A DNA stretch of 46,910 bases from Streptantibioticus silvisoli. Lineage in GTDB: Bacteria > Actinomycetota > Actinomycetes > Streptomycetales > Streptomycetaceae. Positions 23,161 through 32,223 of this stretch are shown here, piece after piece. The translations under genes and the position numbers were made by a program. The stretch covers positions 1-46,910 of the forward strand of contig NZ_JAAGKO020000061.1 in NCBI RefSeq assembly GCF_027947535.2, written 5' to 3'. The notes beneath the pieces were generated by a model. The model searched no databases, had not been told where the DNA came from, and worked only from the letters and a program-made list of their open reading frames with translations. Every line of letters starts with the position of its first letter. The first letter of the stretch is position 1.

Positions 23161-24138
23161 TCAGCCCTGGTCCAGCATCGCGTCCAGTTCGTCATCGACC
23201 GACCGGACACGGTGGCCGAGCTCCGGGAAGTCCACGTTCACCTGCTCCCACCCTCCTTCGCAGATGTCACCCACGCCGCTGCACGGCGCGTTCTCCGCGC
23301 GGTAACCGAACATCAGCTGTTTCCAGCCTCCTTCGCAGATGTCGCCCAGGCCACCACACGTCGCCCTCACCGCGCCCGGCCGCACGGGGCCTGCCGGGCC
23401 CCGCTCCCCCCTGGGTCCGGCCGGACCCGCGGGACCGGCCGGACCAGCCGGACCAACGCGTCCACGGCCTGCCGGACCGGCGGGGCCCATCGGGCCGCGT
23501 TCACCCCGGCCCACCGGACCGACCGGACCCATCGGGCCGCGTTCGCCCCGGCCCACCGGACCCGCCGGGCCCCGTTCGCCCCTACCGACCGGCCCCACCG
23601 GACCGCGAGGACCCCTCGGCCCCCGTTCACCCCGGCCCACCGGACCCACCGGACCGCGAGGGCCCCTCGGGCCGGGAGGGCCGTCATGGCCGTTTCTTCC
23701 CGGCAGCCCGGGGAGGCCGTGCCCGGGGTGCGGGATTCCCCCGTGGTGGTGCGGGATTCCCCCGTGGTGGTGCGGCATCCCGCCGTGGTGGTGGGGCATC
23801 CCGCCGTGATGACGCGGCTCACCGAAGTGGTGCGTCCCCGCGTGGTGGTGAACGCCTCCGTGGTGATGAGGCTCCCCGTAGTGGTGCGTCCCCTCGTGGT
23901 GGCGAGGCTCTCCGTAAGGGTGCGTCCCCTCGTGGTGAGGAACATCCCAGTGGGGGCGGGGCTCGCCGTCGTGACGGGTTCCCACGTGGTGGCTGTCATT
24001 GGCGGCGGCCGGGCCTTCGAACGCGGCGACGGCACCCGACAGCGCGACGAGGAGAGCAATCATGGCACCGCTGCCCCGCCTGACGGCGCGCTTGGAGCGC
24101 CGGGCATCGGAGGATTGGCCTTGGCGACGAGGGTTCAT
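23161..24138 (-). CDS. Secreted His-rich collagen-like protein with twin C-x6-C-EGGW motif
   Basis: A 325-residue exported protein of unrecognised family. Residues 1-47 form a signal peptide: Arg/Lys-rich lead, hydrophobic [16 protein letters not shown], and a cleavage region AAAND. Residues 48-140 are His/Gly-rich with repeats such as [12 protein letters not shown] and, four times, a (M/I)PHHHGG-like unit, a likely metal-binding region. Residues 141-255 are about 38 Gly-X-Y triplets, Pro-rich with many GERGP and GPVGPVG blocks, able to form a collagen-type triple helix. The tail (261-325) has two copies of C-x-G-[LV]-G-D-I-C-E-G-G-W, with Cys261/Cys268 and Cys286/Cys293, then an acidic end. 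ATG at 24138 has GGAG eight bases upstream. It has its own AT-rich upstream region and terminator, so it is a single-gene unit. Function unknown; surface adhesion or metal capture is a guess. Confidence 0.88.
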   Translation of the reverse strand: MNPRRQGQSSDARRSKRAVRRGSGAMIALLVALSGAVAAFEGPAAANDSHHVGTRHDGEPRPHWDVPHHEGTHPYGEPRHHEGTHHYGEPHHHGGVHHHAGTHHFGEPRHHGGMPHHHGGMPHHHGGIPHHHGGIPHPGHGLPGLPGRNGHDGPPGPRGPRGPVGPVGRGERGPRGPRGPVGPVGRGERGPAGPVGRGERGPMGPVGPVGRGERGPMGPAGPAGRGRVGPAGPAGPAGPAGPRGERGPAGPVRPGAVRATCGGLGDICEGGWKQLMFGYRAENAPCSGVGDICEGGWEQVNVDFPELGHRVRSVDDELDAMLDQG

Positions 24139-24758
24139 ACGTTGCTCCAGTCCGCCGTTGATCGATTGGTTGATCCGATATTTCCTTAATGTTTTACAAT
24201 CAGACGAACGCCTCGCCGGAATAATCACCGCAATGGACGCAAGCCCGCACGGAAATCTGATACGACGTGCGATTCCTTCGTATGCGAGGCATGAGAACAC
24301 CTGCCTGCGCCGTTGCCCGGCGGGCAGGGCAGGGTGGGAAACGGTGGCAGCAGGGCGTTTCCCCCGGACCTCGCCCGGCAGGAGAACGCCGCCCACCATG
24401 CGGCCCTGAGGGGGCATCACCGCTCGCCCCGCCGCCCGGCCGCCCGGCCGCCCGGCCGCCCGGCCGCCCGGCCGCCCGGCCGCCCGCAGCGGAATCGCGT
24501 TGCGGGATTTCCGGGAACCGGCTGTTCACGGTGCACGGCTCCGTTTACCCTGCTTGCCCTGCTTTCCTCGCCGCACCGACCGCGATGAATTCCGCGCGAG
24601 TACCGGGGAATCCGCAATGGCATGAGCGCGTTGGGGGAATTCCGCACGGCAAGTCCCGTCCACGCGGACGCATATTGGTCACCCGGCCGGGCAACTGCCG
24701 TCCCCGTTACGCCCTTTCGGATATGCCGCAGCTCATCGCGACGAATACGGCCGGCGGA
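24139..24758. other. Long AT-richer intergenic region upstream of the collagen-like gene
   Basis: No gene is seen in 620 bases. Bases 24150-24300 are markedly AT-rich for this chromosome (GATATTTCCTTAATGTTTTACAAT style) and probably hold the collagen-gene promoter; a direct repeat GTTGATC (24158 and 24170 region) lies 20-40 bases upstream of the start. An 8-bp satellite occupies 24433-24487. Bases 24560-24660 carry scattered GGAATTCCGC-like motifs. Short frames here lack start sites and family likeness. Confidence 0.65.
24433..24487. repeat. 8-bp microsatellite (CGCCCGGC)
   Basis: Six perfect head-to-tail copies of CGCCCGGC and a seventh partial copy. The unit contains a CCGG-centred dyad, so the array can also fold on itself. 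Confidence 0.97.
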
Positions 24759-25961
24759 TCACTCCTCCGCCTCCGCCCCCGCCTCCTCCTCGTCGGACGG
24801 TCCCTCCCCCGTCCTCGCGGCCAGCGTCACCCCGACGGCCACCGCCAGTGCGCAGATCACGCCGGCGCAGGGAACGGCGGCGCGGCCGGTGAACGTCACC
24901 GCCAGCACGGCGACCGACGTCACCGGCAGAACCGCCTGCTGGAGCGGGCCGCGCTTGTAGTGGCGGGCGTGCAGCAGCCAGAGGGTGAGCAGGTAGACGG
25001 CCGTGGGGACGGTCACCGCGGCGGAGGCGGCGGTGACGTCGAGCCGCGTGGCGCCGACCGCCTGCTCGACGGAGACCTCGATGCCGGCGCCGATCGCGGC
25101 GGCGGAGGCGAAGACGGCGTAGTGCCCGTAACCCCAGGGGATCGCCTGCCGGTTGGAGCGCAGGTGACCGTGGATCGGCACCGCGAAGTAGATCCACCAG
25201 GCAGCGAAGACGATGAGCAGTCCGCCGGCCGCGATCGGCAGCAGGCGGTCCAGCGCGTCGTGCTCGTCCAGCGCGGACTGCACCGCCAGCGTGGCCGCCG
25301 ACACCGTCTCGCCCAGCACGATCAGGGTGAACAGCCCGTACCGTTCCGCGATGTGCTCCGGGTGCCAGGGGGTGGTGTGACCGCGTTCCGCCAGCAGCGG
25401 AACCGACAGTTCGGCGACGATCAGCACCACGAAGCAGACCGGCTGCCAGCGGCCGGCCGGCACCCACAGCAGGCCCACCCAGCCCAACTGGCACGCCACC
25501 ACCCCGGCCGCGTAGACCAGCGCCGTCCGCCGCGCCGGACCGTTCGCGGCGCGAGCCGCCCGCAGCCACTGGAACGTCAGCGCCAGTCGCATGATCACGT
25601 AACCGATGACCGAGATCAGCCAGTCACTCCGGTCGAACGCGCTCGGCACCCCGGCCGCGAAGACCAGCACCCCGGCGATCTGCACCAGCGTCGCGACCCG
25701 GTACGGCACGTCGTCGGTGTCGTAGGCGGAGGCGAACCAGGAGAAGTTCATCCAGGCCCACCAGATCCCGAAGAACGTGAAGACGTAGCCGGCGGCCCCG
25801 TGCCCGGCGTGGTCCTCGGCCAGCGCGTGCACCAGCCGGGAGCCGGCCTGCGCCACGGCGACCACGAAGCACAGGTCGAACAGGAGCTCCAGCGGGGTGG
25901 CCGCCCGGTGCGGCTCGTCCCGGCGGCGGGGGGTCATGCGGCGCAGCGTCGAGGCGGTCAT
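24759..25961 (-). CDS. LtrA family membrane protein (low temperature requirement A)
   Basis: A 400-residue polytopic membrane protein with roughly ten hydrophobic segments. Recognisable LtrA features are the N-terminal ATPLELLFDLCFVVAVAQ, GIWWAWMNFSWFASAYDTDD, and ERYGLFTLIVLGETV in the middle. The family was named from a Listeria mutant that grows poorly in the cold; its biochemical role is not known. The C terminus is acidic (SDEEEAGAEAEE). ATG at 25961 is chosen (GAGAG upstream); a second ATG in frame nine codons later is also possible. It stands alone, with no operon partner, so context adds nothing about function. Confidence 0.9.
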   Translation of the reverse strand: MTASTLRRMTPRRRDEPHRAATPLELLFDLCFVVAVAQAGSRLVHALAEDHAGHGAAGYVFTFFGIWWAWMNFSWFASAYDTDDVPYRVATLVQIAGVLVFAAGVPSAFDRSDWLISVIGYVIMRLALTFQWLRAARAANGPARRTALVYAAGVVACQLGWVGLLWVPAGRWQPVCFVVLIVAELSVPLLAERGHTTPWHPEHIAERYGLFTLIVLGETVSAATLAVQSALDEHDALDRLLPIAAGGLLIVFAAWWIYFAVPIHGHLRSNRQAIPWGYGHYAVFASAAAIGAGIEVSVEQAVGATRLDVTAASAAVTVPTAVYLLTLWLLHARHYKRGPLQQAVLPVTSVAVLAVTFTGRAAVPCAGVICALAVAVGVTLAARTGEGPSDEEEAGAEAEE

Positions 25962-26092
25962 GCGGGCCACTCTCGACCACCGCACCCACCGGGAGCACCC
26001 CCGGCACGCCGCACCCGGCCGCCGGTCCGGTCTCCTCGAACCCGGCTCTCCGGAAAACCGTTGACTACTCGTTGACACTCACAACGGTATTC

Positions 26093-26182
26093 CGAACAGG
26101 CACACCGGTCCGCTGCCCGCCGCACGGACCCGACGCGATGACCGAGAGGCTCGAACCGGCACACCGGCCGGCTGCCCGCCGC
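26093..26182. repeat. 31-bp direct repeat with 59-bp period
   Basis: Bases 26093-26123 and 26152-26182 match except at about three positions (CGAAC-[AC]-GGCACACCGG core). The right copy ends 12 bases before the stop codon of the HAD gene. The 26041-26090 stretch beside it has two GTTGAC motifs 12 bases apart, perhaps in the LtrA promoter region. Confidence 0.8.
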
Positions 26183-26194
26183 TCGAAGGGCGCG

Positions 26195-26986
26195 TCAGGC
26201 GTCGGGGCCGACCAGGGGGATCAGGTCGGCGATGGAGTCGACGACGCGGGAGGGGCGGAACGGGAAGCGGTCGATCTCCTCCGGGCTGGTCAGGCCGGTG
26301 AGGACGAGGAACGTCTCCATGCCGGCCTCCAGACCGGCCTGCACGTCGGTGTCCATCCGGTCGCCGATCATGGCGGAGGTCTCGGAGTGCGCGCCGATGG
26401 CGTTCAGTCCGGCGCGCATCATCAGCGGGTTGGGCTTGCCGACGAAGTACGGGTCCTTGCCGGTGGCCTTGGTGATCAGCGCGGCGACCGAACCGGTGGC
26501 CGGCAGCGCGCCCTCCGCCGACGGGCCGGTGTGGTCGGGGTTGGTGGCGATGAACCGGGCGCCGTCGTTGATCAGCCGGATCGCCCGGGTCAGCGCCTCG
26601 AAGCTGTAGGTGCGGGTCTCGCCGAGCACCACGTAGTCGGGTTCGGCGTCGGTCAGCACGTATCCGATGTCGTGCAGCGCGGTGGTCAGCCCGGCCTCGC
26701 CGATGACGTAGGCGGTGCCGCCGGGGCGCTGTTCGTCGAGGAACCGGGCGGTGGCCAGCGCGGACGTCCAGATGTTGGCCACCGGGACGTCCAGGCCCAT
26801 CCGGGCCAGCCGGGCGTGCAGGTCGCGCGGGGTGTAGATCGAGTTGTTGGTCAGCACCAGGAACGGCTTGCCCGACTCGCGCAGCCGGCGCAGGAACTCG
26901 TCCGCGCCCGGGATCGGTACGCCCTCGTGGGTCAGCACCCCGTCCATGTCGGTCAGCCAGGACTCGATCGGCTTGCGCTCGGGCAC
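26195..26986 (-). CDS. HAD-IIA family phosphatase (NagD-like)
   Basis: A 263-residue hydrolase. Motif I is LTDMDGVL with nucleophile Asp13 and Asp15; motif II lies in [14 protein letters not shown]; the C2-type cap follows ([20 protein letters not shown]); motif III lysine is in [10 protein letters not shown]; motif IV is [18 protein letters not shown]. This is the NagD/4-nitrophenylphosphatase branch that dephosphorylates nucleotides or sugar phosphates, often as metabolite clean-up. GTG at 26986 is preceded by AAGGAG at ideal spacing. A monocistronic unit is likely. Confidence 0.93.
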   Translation of the reverse strand: MPERKPIESWLTDMDGVLTHEGVPIPGADEFLRRLRESGKPFLVLTNNSIYTPRDLHARLARMGLDVPVANIWTSALATARFLDEQRPGGTAYVIGEAGLTTALHDIGYVLTDAEPDYVVLGETRTYSFEALTRAIRLINDGARFIATNPDHTGPSAEGALPATGSVAALITKATGKDPYFVGKPNPLMMRAGLNAIGAHSETSAMIGDRMDTDVQAGLEAGMETFLVLTGLTSPEEIDRFPFRPSRVVDSIADLIPLVGPDA

Positions 26987-27060
26987 GGAGGGGTCTCCTT
27001 CGACGGCGGAACGCGGACGTGGTGACGGTCGCGCTCCCCAGCGTAGTACGGGACCGCCGG

Positions 27061-27786
27061 TCAGTCCCGGGGGCGCCGGGCTCCGACGACCAGCGCGGTG
27101 CCCAGCGCGATCAGGGCGGCCGCCGCCGCGCCGGTGGCGAACAGCGCGCCGTCCGGGCGGCCGGAGCCGGCGCCGGTGTCGGCCAGCGTCGGCGGTGCCG
27201 GGACGATGTCGAACGGGTAGTGGTTGGACTCCGCGACCCACGAGCCGTCCTGCCCGCGGCGCTGCATGGTGGTCGCCGACGCCACCACCCGGTCCGCCGG
27301 TGCGCTCGGCGCGAACCACAGCTGGAGGCGCACGGTGACCGTGGCACCGGCCGGGATCGTCAGGCCGGGACCGTTCTGGCCGCCGGGGATGCCGACGAAC
27401 TCGCCGCGGTCCGTGCTCTCGAACGGCACCGCCCGCCAGTCGCCGCCGGGCGGCCGGTAGCGCAGGGTGAACTGGTCGCCGGTCAGCGTGCCGTCCCGGT
27501 CGACCAGGATGACCAAGGGGTGGACGTCCCGGCAGGCGCCGTCGGTGGTGTTGGTCAGGTCCAGCGCGAAGCCGTCCGCCTCCAGCCCCGGCGCGTACCC
27601 CGAAGGCCCGTCGTGCAGGCGGGAGTCGATGGGGAAGCCGCGGGCCGCCGGGTTCCCGCACACCGGCGCGCGATCGGCCGGCGGCGCGGCGGAGTTGCCC
27701 GGCGCCGGGGCGGCGGCGGTCAGCAGCGGAACGGTGGCGGCGATGACGGCGGTGGCGGCGAGGGCGAGGGCGCGGCGGGGGTGCAT
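27061..27786 (-). CDS. Cell-wall anchored protein with LAxTG sortase signal
   Basis: A 241-residue exported protein. A signal peptide ([22 protein letters not shown]) ends near residue 27. The middle domain (about 40-195), with two cysteines near 43 and 85, is predicted beta-rich and is not recognised. The C terminus is a sortase signal: LADTG at 201-205, a hydrophobic segment (about 213-233) and the basic tail RRPRD. LAxTG is the motif of class E sortases in streptomycetes, so the protein is probably cut after Thr and attached to peptidoglycan. ATG at 27786 has AAGG nine bases upstream. No sortase gene is in the window. Confidence 0.85.
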   Translation of the reverse strand: MHPRRALALAATAVIAATVPLLTAAAPAPGNSAAPPADRAPVCGNPAARGFPIDSRLHDGPSGYAPGLEADGFALDLTNTTDGACRDVHPLVILVDRDGTLTGDQFTLRYRPPGGDWRAVPFESTDRGEFVGIPGGQNGPGLTIPAGATVTVRLQLWFAPSAPADRVVASATTMQRRGQDGSWVAESNHYPFDIVPAPPTLADTGAGSGRPDGALFATGAAAAALIALGTALVVGARRPRD

Positions 27787-28226
27787 GGGCGGAACCTTCG
27801 GCGTCGGCGGTGCGGCGCCGGACCGGCCGGGCGGGCGGCACGGCGGGACCGGACGGACACACCGGACGGGATGGACACACCGAATGTCGCATCAGCCGAT
27901 CATCACAACACCGCGCCGCTCCCTCAGCCCCCCGCGATCCCAGCCGAACAGCCCAACGAACCCCACCGCTCAGCCTCAAGTCCCCGGCCCGGACCCCGGA
28001 CCCCGAACCCGGCCCCCGCACGCGGCGTGTCACCCCTCCGAGGACGGGACCGCCCGGAGGGGGCCGGGATCACTCTCCCGGCCCCACGTCACCGGCCGGA
28101 GCACCACCGGCCCTCACGCCACCGCCCGCCACTCCGCCGCCCGGAACGCCACCCGCCCGGAACGCCACCCCACCGGCCGACGCGCCACCCCCACCGGCAA
28201 ACGCGCCACGCCCCACCCCTCCCCAC
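27787..28226. other. Intergenic, no gene seen
   Basis: No credible gene in 440 bases. The right half is C-rich with loose tandem motifs (GCCCGGAACGCCACC near 28139-28170). It lies downstream of the FAD monooxygenase gene and upstream of the LAxTG gene on the same strand; no clear terminator hairpin was found. Confidence 0.6.
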
Positions 28227-29432
28227 TCAGCCGATCAACGCCCGTCCCCCCAGCGGCAGTTGCCCCGGAATCGCGGCCCACCAGGCGTGCAGCGCGTCCT
28301 GGTCCATCGCCGCCCAGTCGGGGGTGTCGAGGACCTGCGCGGTGCCCAGGCCGCGGCCGAGGGCCACCATCGCGCGGCCGATCGGGGCGCGGCGTACGTC
28401 GTAGGCGAGCAGGGCCGCGTCGAGGTCGTCGGTGCCGGACAGCGCGGCCTCCAGCGCGATCGCGTCCTGGAGGGCCTTCACCGCGCCGCCGCCGGTGTGC
28501 GGGCGCACGACGGCGGCCGCGTCCCCCGCCAGCGCGAGCCGGCCGGCGGCGAACGAGCCGGACTGGAGGTCGTAGATCGGCTGGACGAAGATCTCGGGCG
28601 CCGGGGTCAGCCGGACCAACTCGGCCCAGTAGGGCGGCAGTTCATCAATGAGGAGATCGAGGTGGGCCAGCAGGTCGGCGGTGACGGTGCCGGGCGGCAG
28701 GCTGGTGGGGTCGGCCGGGTCGAGCACGGCGGACGCCGGGGGCCGGGAGTACAGCGCCCAGTTGACGACCTGCTCGCCGCCGTCCCGGTCCGGGATGAGG
28801 AAGACCATCGCGTGGCCGCCGGGGAAGCCGATCATCGCCGCGTCCCCGTCGCGCCACCCGGTCTCGCGCGGCGGCATCAGCCGGGCCGGCGCGATCCCGC
28901 GCCACAGCAGGTAGCCGGCCCACTGCGGCCGTACGCCGGGGAACATCGCCTCGCGCACCACCGACCGGTAGCCGTCGGCGCCGACCACCAGGTCGAACCG
29001 TTCGGCCGTGCCGTCGGCGAGCGCCACCCGGGCGCCGTCCGTGCCGGCGGTGACCGCGGCGACCGGGGTGTCGCGGCGGTAGTCCACCCGCTCCGGCACC
29101 CGGTCGCGCAACGCCCGCCACAGCAAACCCCAGTTGTAGGCGCGGAAGGAGAACTCCATCGCACCGACCGCCCGGCCGGTGCGGCTGCCGTCCGCGGTGA
29201 ACCAGGCGCGCCGGTCCAGCCGTACGTACTGCGCGTCGTCGCCGAGGTAGCCGGCGCCGGCCAGTTCCTCGTAGAGGTCGGCGCGCACCCCGACCCCCAC
29301 CCCGCGGTCCTCCAGCCGGCCGGGGGTGCGTTCGAAGACGACCACCTCCGCCGCGCCCGCCCGGTGCGCCGCCATGGCCACCGCACATCCCGCGATGCTG
29401 CCGCCGACCACCGCGACCCGTCCGCCCCGCAT
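28227..29432 (-). CDS. FAD-dependent monooxygenase (aromatic hydroxylase type)
   Basis: A 401-residue flavoprotein. The FAD-binding Rossmann motif is VAVVGGSIAGCAVAMAAH, the middle DG-type motif is VVGADGYRSVVRE, and the second FAD motif is RLALAGDAAAVVRPHTGGGAVKALQDA. This is the layout of class A hydroxylases such as 2,6-dihydroxypyridine or salicylate hydroxylases, which add oxygen to aromatic rings using NAD(P)H. ATG at 29432 follows a GGGGGCGGG site. The FAH-family gene lies 161 bases upstream on the same strand; hydroxylase and FAH-type ring-product hydrolase together suggest a short aromatic or heterocyclic breakdown route, which is inference. Confidence 0.88.
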   Translation of the reverse strand: MRGGRVAVVGGSIAGCAVAMAAHRAGAAEVVVFERTPGRLEDRGVGVGVRADLYEELAGAGYLGDDAQYVRLDRRAWFTADGSRTGRAVGAMEFSFRAYNWGLLWRALRDRVPERVDYRRDTPVAAVTAGTDGARVALADGTAERFDLVVGADGYRSVVREAMFPGVRPQWAGYLLWRGIAPARLMPPRETGWRDGDAAMIGFPGGHAMVFLIPDRDGGEQVVNWALYSRPPASAVLDPADPTSLPPGTVTADLLAHLDLLIDELPPYWAELVRLTPAPEIFVQPIYDLQSGSFAAGRLALAGDAAAVVRPHTGGGAVKALQDAIALEAALSGTDDLDAALLAYDVRRAPIGRAMVALGRGLGTAQVLDTPDWAAMDQDALHAWWAAIPGQLPLGGRALIG

Positions 29433-29593
29433 GTCCCGCCCCCTGAACCGTCCTCGTGGCCGCGCCCGCCGGACGGCCCTGACCGCCCGGCCCCGCGGCC
29501 GCCTTGCCGACGCCGGGGAGCCCCGGCGCCCCGGGCGGCCCCCACCACCCGAAGATCACGAACTCCCCGAAAGCCCGTCAGCCTGACAGAGAG

Positions 29594-30448
29594 TCAAGCG
29601 TTGACCAAATCCTGCCGCTGGCGGCCGAGTTGCTCGATCTCCAGCTCCACCACGTCGCCCGCCCGCAGGAACGGCCGGGGCTCCGGCCGCCCCCACGCCA
29701 CCCCGGCCGGCGTACCGGTGTTGATGACGTCGCCGGGGCGCAGCGTCATGAACCGGCTGATGTACCGCACCACTTCGGCGACCGGGAAGATCTGGTCGGC
29801 GGTGCGGCCGTCCTGCATGAGGGTGCCGTTGACCCAGGTGCGCAGCCGCAGCGCCTGCGGGTCGGGGATCTCGTCGGCGGTGACCAGCCAGGGGCCGAGC
29901 GGGTTGAACGTCTCGCAGTTCTTGCCCTTGTCCCACTGGCCGCCGCGTTCGTTCTGGAACGCGCGTTCGCTGACGTCGTGCGACAGCGCGTAGCCGGCGA
30001 CGGCCGCCATCGCCTCGGCGTGCGAGTCCAGGTAGCGGGCGGTGCGGCCGATGACGACGGCCAGTTCGCACTCCCAGTCGGTCTTGACCGACCCGCGCGG
30101 CACCAGGACGGTGTCGTGCGGGCCGACCACGGTGTCCGGCGCCTTCATGAACAGCACCGGTTCCGCCGGCGCGGCGGCCCCGACCTCGGCCGCGTGGTCG
30201 TGGTAGTTCAGCCCGACGCAGACGATCTTGCCGATCCGGGCCAGCGGCGGCCCGACCCGTTCGGCGGCGTCCAGCACGGGCAGCGTGCCGGACGCGGCGG
30301 CCTCGCGCAGCCGGGCGAGCGCGGCGTCGTCCGCCAGCAGGCCGCCGTCGATGTCGGCGACCAGGCCGGACAGGTCACGCCGGGTGCCGCCGGCGTCCAG
30401 CAACGCCGGCCGCTCCGCACCGGCCGGTCCGACACGCAGCAGCTTCAT
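29594..30448 (-). CDS. Fumarylacetoacetate hydrolase family protein
   Basis: A 284-residue enzyme of the FAH family, which cleaves C-C bonds or decarboxylates 2-oxo and 2,4-dioxo acids. The N-terminal part is short; the catalytic domain begins IGKIVCVGLNYHDHAAE, and the metal ligands are in KTDWECELAVVIG (two Glu) and SHDVSERAFQ (Asp), followed by GKNCETFNPLGPWLVT and INTGTPAGVAWG. These stretches are typical of the 2-hydroxyhepta-2,4-diene-1,7-dioate isomerase/ureidoglycolate-lyase-like subgroup. ATG at 30448 has GGGAG seven bases upstream. Substrate not determinable; see the downstream monooxygenase for possible partnership. Confidence 0.9.
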   Translation of the reverse strand: MKLLRVGPAGAERPALLDAGGTRRDLSGLVADIDGGLLADDAALARLREAAASGTLPVLDAAERVGPPLARIGKIVCVGLNYHDHAAEVGAAAPAEPVLFMKAPDTVVGPHDTVLVPRGSVKTDWECELAVVIGRTARYLDSHAEAMAAVAGYALSHDVSERAFQNERGGQWDKGKNCETFNPLGPWLVTADEIPDPQALRLRTWVNGTLMQDGRTADQIFPVAEVVRYISRFMTLRPGDVINTGTPAGVAWGRPEPRPFLRAGDVVELEIEQLGRQRQDLVNA

Positions 30449-30618
30449 GCGGGCTCCCTCGTCCGGCTCACCGGCTCATCCGGTTCGCCTTCACGTTCAC
30501 GTTCATATGCATGTTCACGGTCGCGGTCGCGTCCGGCGGCGTGGGACGGCCGGACGGCCACCTCCATGATCCCCCGCGGACCGCGGCGCCGGCGTCCGCC
30601 ACGGCCCGGCACCCGGCC

Positions 30619-32223
30619 TCACCCGCCGACCAGCCGGGAGACCGCGTAGATCACCAGCCCGGCCAGCGCGCCGACCACCGTGCCGTTGATCCGGATGAAC
30701 TGGAGGTCGCGGCCGACGTGTGCCTCGATCTTGCGGGAGGTCTGCTCGGCGTCCCAGCCGGCCACCGTTTCCGAGATCAACGAGGTGATCTCGTCGCGGT
30801 AGGTGGTGACCACGTAGACCGCGGCCTCCTCCACCCAGCCGTCGACCTTGGCGCGCAGCGCCGGGTCGGCGGCCATCCGGGCGCCGAGGCCCAGCAGCGA
30901 GGCCCGCACCCGCAGCCGCAGTTGGCTGCGGTCGTCGTCGGCGGCGCTGACCACGGTCGAACGCACCGCGTTCCAGGTGGAGTTGATCAGGTCCTGCACC
31001 TCGTCGCGGGCCAGCAGGTCGCGCTTGAGGCGTTCCACCCGCTCGCGGGTGTCGGGGTCGGTGCGCAACTCGCCGGCGAAGTCGCCGAGGAAGCGGTCCA
31101 GCGCCTGCCGGGCCGGGTGCTGGGGCATGTCGCGCATCTCGCGGACGAAGCGCACGAGTTCGCGGTAGACGCGTTCGCCGATGCGGCGGTCCACGAACCG
31201 CGGGGTCCAGCCGGGGGCGCCGCCCTGCACGGCGTGCATGACGGAGTCGTCGTGCGCCACCAGCCAGTCGTAGCCGCGGGCGCACACCAGGTCGACGATC
31301 CGGTGGTGGCCGCCGTCGGTGACGATCCGCTCCAGCGTCCGGCCCAGGCCCGGCGCGATCTCCACGCCCTCCGCACGCCGGGTGATCGCCTCGCCGACCA
31401 CCGCCCGTACGTCGGAGTCGCGCATGACGGTCAGCGCGCCGCGCAGCGCGGCCGCCGCCTGCTCGGTGACCCGGTCGGCGTGGTCGGGCTCGGCCAGCCA
31501 CGCGCCGGCCCGCGCGCCGATGCCGACCGCCCGCAGCCGGGTGCGGACCACCTGGGCGGACAGGAAGTTCTCGCCGACGAAGTCGCCCAGCGAGCGGCCC
31601 AGCACGTCCTTCTTCGTCGGGATGATCGCGGTGTGCGGGATCGGCAGCCCCAGCGGCCGCTTGAACAGCGCGGTCACCGCGAACCAGTCGGCCAGCGCGC
31701 CGACCATGCCCGCCTCCGCGGCGGCCGCCACGTAGCCGCTCCAGGCGCCGGCGCCGGAGGCTCCGGCCCACTTCGCCAGCGCGTAGACCACGGTCGCGGT
31801 CAGCAGGAACCCGGTCGCGATCAGCTTCATCCGCCGCACGCCACGCCGCCGTTCCTCGTCGGCCGCGGTCAGCGCCATCCCCCGCCCGAACCGGTTCCCC
31901 GCGGGGGCGGCCGGCGCGCCCGGCTCCGGGTCGGGTGGGCCGCCGGGGCCGGGGTCCGAGGACGGCGAGCTGTCCGGGGCCGGATCGGGCGACGTACCGC
32001 CCGGGCCCGAGGACGGCGTACCGCCCGAAGCCGAAGCCGACGCCTGCCGCGCGCCGCCCGGGTCCGAAGCCGAAGCCGACCGCGTGCCCCCTGAAGCCGA
32101 CGACGCACCACCGCCCGGTCGTGGGTCGCGCCCGGCGTCCCGTGCGCCGCCGGCCTTCCGTGGGTCGTGCCCGGCCTTCCGTGCGCCGCCGGGGCCGGTG
32201 GCCCCTGGTTCCGCGTCCGTCAC
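30619..32223 (-). CDS. DUF445 membrane protein with long low-complexity N terminus
   Basis: A 534-residue protein. Residues 1-115 are Gly/Pro/Ser/Ala/Asp-rich with SASASGG-like repeats and no domain. From about residue 120 the DUF445 family begins: RRMKLIATGFLLTATVVYAL (membrane segment), EAGMVGALADWFAVTALFKRPLGLPIPHTAIIPTKKD (the family's hallmark), long amphipathic helices, and a final membrane segment GTVVGALAGLVIYAVSRLV. Both ends are in the membrane with a large soluble part between. Function is unknown. GTG at 32223 is well supported by GGAGGA seven bases upstream, so the odd N-terminal extension is probably really translated. Confidence 0.87.
   Translation of the reverse strand: MTDAEPGATGPGGARKAGHDPRKAGGARDAGRDPRPGGGASSASGGTRSASASDPGGARQASASASGGTPSSGPGGTSPDPAPDSSPSSDPGPGGPPDPEPGAPAAPAGNRFGRGMALTAADEERRRGVRRMKLIATGFLLTATVVYALAKWAGASGAGAWSGYVAAAAEAGMVGALADWFAVTALFKRPLGLPIPHTAIIPTKKDVLGRSLGDFVGENFLSAQVVRTRLRAVGIGARAGAWLAEPDHADRVTEQAAAALRGALTVMRDSDVRAVVGEAITRRAEGVEIAPGLGRTLERIVTDGGHHRIVDLVCARGYDWLVAHDDSVMHAVQGGAPGWTPRFVDRRIGERVYRELVRFVREMRDMPQHPARQALDRFLGDFAGELRTDPDTRERVERLKRDLLARDEVQDLINSTWNAVRSTVVSAADDDRSQLRLRVRASLLGLGARMAADPALRAKVDGWVEEAAVYVVTTYRDEITSLISETVAGWDAEQTSRKIEAHVGRDLQFIRINGTVVGALAGLVIYAVSRLVGG

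Noticed and set aside
24433-24487. Possible CRISPR or iteron array at the CGCCCGGC run
   Set aside because: Units are 8 bases, directly abutting with no spacers; it is a microsatellite.
30470-30520. 12-codon leader peptide candidate before the FAH-family gene
   Set aside because: No Shine-Dalgarno site, and the stretch is a simple CGTTCA repeat.
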